A stretch of 9,212 bases of DNA from Chitinophagaceae bacterium. Lineage in GTDB: Bacteria > Bacteroidota > Bacteroidia > Chitinophagales > Chitinophagaceae. A program made the translations under genes and the position numbers. A model generated the notes under the pieces. The model was not told the origin of the DNA and made no database searches. It saw only the letters and a list, made by a program, of their open reading frames with translations. Location: NCBI GenBank assembly GCA_025963615.1, contig JAOQAL010000595.1, forward strand, positions 1-9,212, given 5' to 3'. Within the stretch, counting starts at the first letter, position 1. Every line of letters begins with the position of its first letter. Positions 6,864-9,212 of the stretch are shown here, piece by piece.

Positions 6864-9212
6864 CTAGCGGATTTTACTTTTTATCTCCTGGAGTTTGAGC
6901 AGTGCCTCAACAGGAGTCAGCCTGTTAATATCTATTTCTTCCAGTAGGCGTCGTATTTCTTCAAAGGTCTGGCTATGGATATCAAATATGGAAAGTTGCA
7001 TTCGATGACTATCGGATGGGGGAAGGGAAAGGCGTTTTATTTTTTCGTCTAATCTTCTTTCCTGTTTTCCTTCTTTCGAGCCATCGTCTCCAACGTGTTT
7101 GCTTTCTAATTGTGCCAGGATATCATTCGCTCTTTCAATTAATGATGGAGGCATACCGGCCATTTTAGCAACATGAATACCAAAACTGTGCGTGCTGCCT
7201 CCTTTGGCCAGCTTACGAAGGAAAATTATTTTATTGCCAACCTCTTTATTGGTAATATGGTAGTTTTTTACCCTGGACAGTTTTTCTTCCAGTTCATTTA
7301 GTTCATGGTAATGGGTAGCGAATAATGTTTTCGGTTGCTGGGGCGCGTTATGCAGGTATTCGGCAATGCTCCAGGCAATTGAAATGCCGTCATAGGTAGA
7401 AGTGCCCCGGCCAATTTCATCCAGGATAACAAGGCTTTGGGAAGTTATATTATTAATGATAGAAGCGCTTTCGTTCATTTCAACCATAAAGGTGGATTCT
7501 CCGCCGCTTAAATTATCGGAAGCGCCTACCCGGGTAAAAATTTTATCTGTGAGTGGAATTTTTGCTTCACCGGCGGGCACAAAACTTCCGGTATGTGCCA
7601 TTAAGGTAATCAACGCGGTCTGACGCAGTAAAGCGCTTTTACCACTCATGTTCGGGCCGGTAAGGATAATGATCTGCTGGTCGTCTTTATTCAGTTCCAG
7701 GTTATTGTCAATAAAACTTTCTCCGGCTGGAAGATTTCTTTCAATAACCGGGTGACGACCGGCGGTTATCTGTAATTCATGACCATCATGAAGAACAGGT
7801 TTTTTGTATTTATACTGCAGGGCATTATTGGCAAAGCAGCCCAGACAGTCAAGCACCGCGAGAATATTGCCATTGGTTTGAATAGGGGCAATATAATCAA
7901 GCAATTCATTCAACAGCGCTTCATACAATTGTAGTTCCAGTTGAAATATTTTTTCTTCGGCCCCTGTTATTTTTTCCTCATAGTCTTTCAACTCCGGGGT
8001 AATATATCGTTCGGCATTGGCAAGTGTTTGTTTCCTGATCCATGTTTCAGGTACTTTACTTTTATGGGAATTAGTTACTTCAAGATAATAGCCGAAGACA
8101 TTGTTAAAGGAAATTTTTAGTGAGGATATGCCGGTTACTTCGGCTTCTTTTTGCTGTAATTGAACCAGATAGTTTTTCCCACTACTCGAAATTTTTCTTA
8201 AATCATCGAGTTCGCTGCTAATTCCGCCGTTGATCATCCCACCTTTTGCCGCGAGGGCAGGAGGATTTTCCACAATTTCCCTGAAGATTTTTTCACCAAT
8301 ATAGAGGCAGGGGTTCAGTGCATCGGCTAAGCGTTTCAGGTAATCATTTTCCACCTGACTGCAAATTTGTTTTATCTCCTGAACGTGTTTAAGCCCGCGG
8401 CCCAACTGCAATAATTCCCTGGGGTTAATTTTTTTCAACGGTATTTTTGAAACCAATCTTTCTACATCACCACAATGTTTTATTTTTTGCGCAACCACCG
8501 TTCGCAGATCGGGGTCTTTAATTAGAAATTCAACTACGTCTAATCTTTCATTTATTTTAAAAATATCCTTTAGCGGAAAAATGATCCAGCGTTTCAATAA
8601 CCTGGCCCCCATCGGCGATACTGTATTATCCAGCACGCTTAGTAACGTATGATTGCCTTCAAAGTTACCGGTAACCAATTCCAGATTCCTGATGGTGAAA
8701 CGATCCATCCATAAAAAATCATCTTTGTCAATCCGCTGAAGCGAAATGATGTGTTGCAGGTTAGGATGTTCCGTGTCTTTCAGGTAATGCAGTATAGCCC
8801 CGGCAGCGATCAGCCCTTTTTTTAATTCGTCAACTCCAAAACCTTTCATCGAATGAGTCTGGAAATGTTTTAACAATATTTCTTCCGCATAAGCTTCGCT
8901 GAAAATCCATTCATCGAGCGTATATGAATAAGTTTTTGATCCGAAATATTCCTTGAATTTTTTTTGCTGGTGCCGTTGGAAAATTACTTCTGCCGGTTTA
9001 AAGCTTTGTAAGAGTTTGTCGGCATATTCCCGGTCGCCCTGTGAAATAAAAAATTCGCCCGTTGAAATATCGAGGAAGGCTAAACCGTATTCATCATTCT
9101 CTGAAAAATGAATACCAGCAAGAAAATTATTACTGCGGTGTTCCAGTAATTTATCGTTTACAGCAGTTCCTGGTGTAACCATTTCCGTCACACCTCTTTT
9201 CACAATCCCTTT
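6864..9212 (-). CDS. mutS: DNA mismatch repair protein MutS, N-terminus beyond the window edge
   Basis: MutS binds mismatches and small loops in DNA and recruits MutL using ATP. The open frame runs off the right edge; the first visible codons read KGIVKRGVTEMVTPG, an internal part of the mismatch-binding domain, so the GTG at 9201-9203 is not the start. About 782 residues are present. Roughly 120-130 N-terminal residues, including the mismatch-probing Phe-X-Glu motif, should lie outside. Counting that GTG as residue 1, connector, lever and clamp domains run to ~500. The ATPase follows with Walker A GPNMSGKS (516-523), signature SGGESTFMVEM (566-576), Walker B LVILDE (591-596) with GRGTSTYDG, and ATHYHEL (629-635). 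THSFGIHVAKMAGMP (671-685) starts the helical dimerisation region. QLSIF (736-740, encoded at 6984-6998) looks like a beta sliding-clamp binding motif. The C-terminal helices end with TAG at 6864-6866. The protein looks intact. It converges on the SET gene across a heptad inverted repeat. Confidence 0.97.
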   Translation of the reverse strand, partial: KGIVKRGVTEMVTPGTAVNDKLLEHRSNNFLAGIHFSENDEYGLAFLDISTGEFFISQGDREYADKLLQSFKPAEVIFQRHQQKKFKEYFGSKTYSYTLDEWIFSEAYAEEILLKHFQTHSMKGFGVDELKKGLIAAGAILHYLKDTEHPNLQHIISLQRIDKDDFLWMDRFTIRNLELVTGNFEGNHTLLSVLDNTVSPMGARLLKRWIIFPLKDIFKINERLDVVEFLIKDPDLRTVVAQKIKHCGDVERLVSKIPLKKINPRELLQLGRGLKHVQEIKQICSQVENDYLKRLADALNPCLYIGEKIFREIVENPPALAAKGGMINGGISSELDDLRKISSSGKNYLVQLQQKEAEVTGISSLKISFNNVFGYYLEVTNSHKSKVPETWIRKQTLANAERYITPELKDYEEKITGAEEKIFQLELQLYEALLNELLDYIAPIQTNGNILAVLDCLGCFANNALQYKYKKPVLHDGHELQITAGRHPVIERNLPAGESFIDNNLELNKDDQQIIILTGPNMSGKSALLRQTALITLMAHTGSFVPAGEAKIPLTDKIFTRVGASDNLSGGESTFMVEMNESASIINNITSQSLVILDEIGRGTSTYDGISIAWSIAEYLHNAPQQPKTLFATHYHELNELEEKLSRVKNYHITNKEVGNKIIFLRKLAKGGSTHSFGIHVAKMAGMPPSLIERANDILAQLESKHVGDDGSKEGKQERRLDEKIKRLSLPPSDSHRMQLSIFDIHSQTFEEIRRLLEEIDINRLTPVEALLKLQEIKSKIR

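Noticed and set aside
9201..9203. GTG as the mutS start, giving a short MutS
   Set aside because: Upstream codons stay in frame with MutS-like sequence to the window edge, so the gene is simply cut by the window.

Overview
The window looks like a chromosomal segment of a Bacteroidota bacterium, probably near the Chitinophagaceae. The evidence is a type IX secretion (T9SS) C-terminal sorting domain, a DUF4954-type left-handed beta-helix protein, a Bacteroidota-style MutS, AT-rich starts without clear Shine-Dalgarno sequences, and promoter motifs of the TAnnTTTG kind. The family placement is an inference from overall resemblance. No composition break or transposase was seen.

Layout from left to right. 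Positions 2-538 (+) hold the 3' end of a T9SS-secreted protein gene. Its reading frame is open apart from two nonsense codons, TAG at 56-58 and TAA at 68-70, so it appears to be a decayed gene or to contain sequence errors. Converging on it is a minus-strand block transcribed in the order mgtE (4803-6185), glmS (2854-4689), DUF4954 gene (569-2827). glmS and the DUF4954 gene are 26 bp apart and are probably co-transcribed. The 113 bp between mgtE and glmS holds a LacI/PurR-like palindrome. Diverging from mgtE across 144 bp is a small SET-domain gene (6330-6728, +). The last gene is mutS (6864 to the right edge, -), whose 5' end lies outside the window.

The genes are mostly housekeeping. GlmS makes glucosamine-6-phosphate, the entry to UDP-GlcNAc, peptidoglycan and LPS. 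MgtE is a Mg2+ channel, and MutS starts mismatch repair. The DUF4954 protein is a large hexapeptide-repeat protein of unknown function; its pairing with glmS suggests, without proving, a link to amino-sugar or envelope metabolism. The SET protein is a compact putative lysine methyltransferase with no visible partner.

The most unusual structure is the SET-mutS convergent gap (6729-6863). It is almost entirely an inverted pair of degenerate 7-bp tandem arrays (consensus AGCTRYR) around a 28-bp non-repeat core. It can fold into a long hairpin on either strand. No complete new multi-gene system (defence, CRISPR, biosynthetic cluster) is visible.
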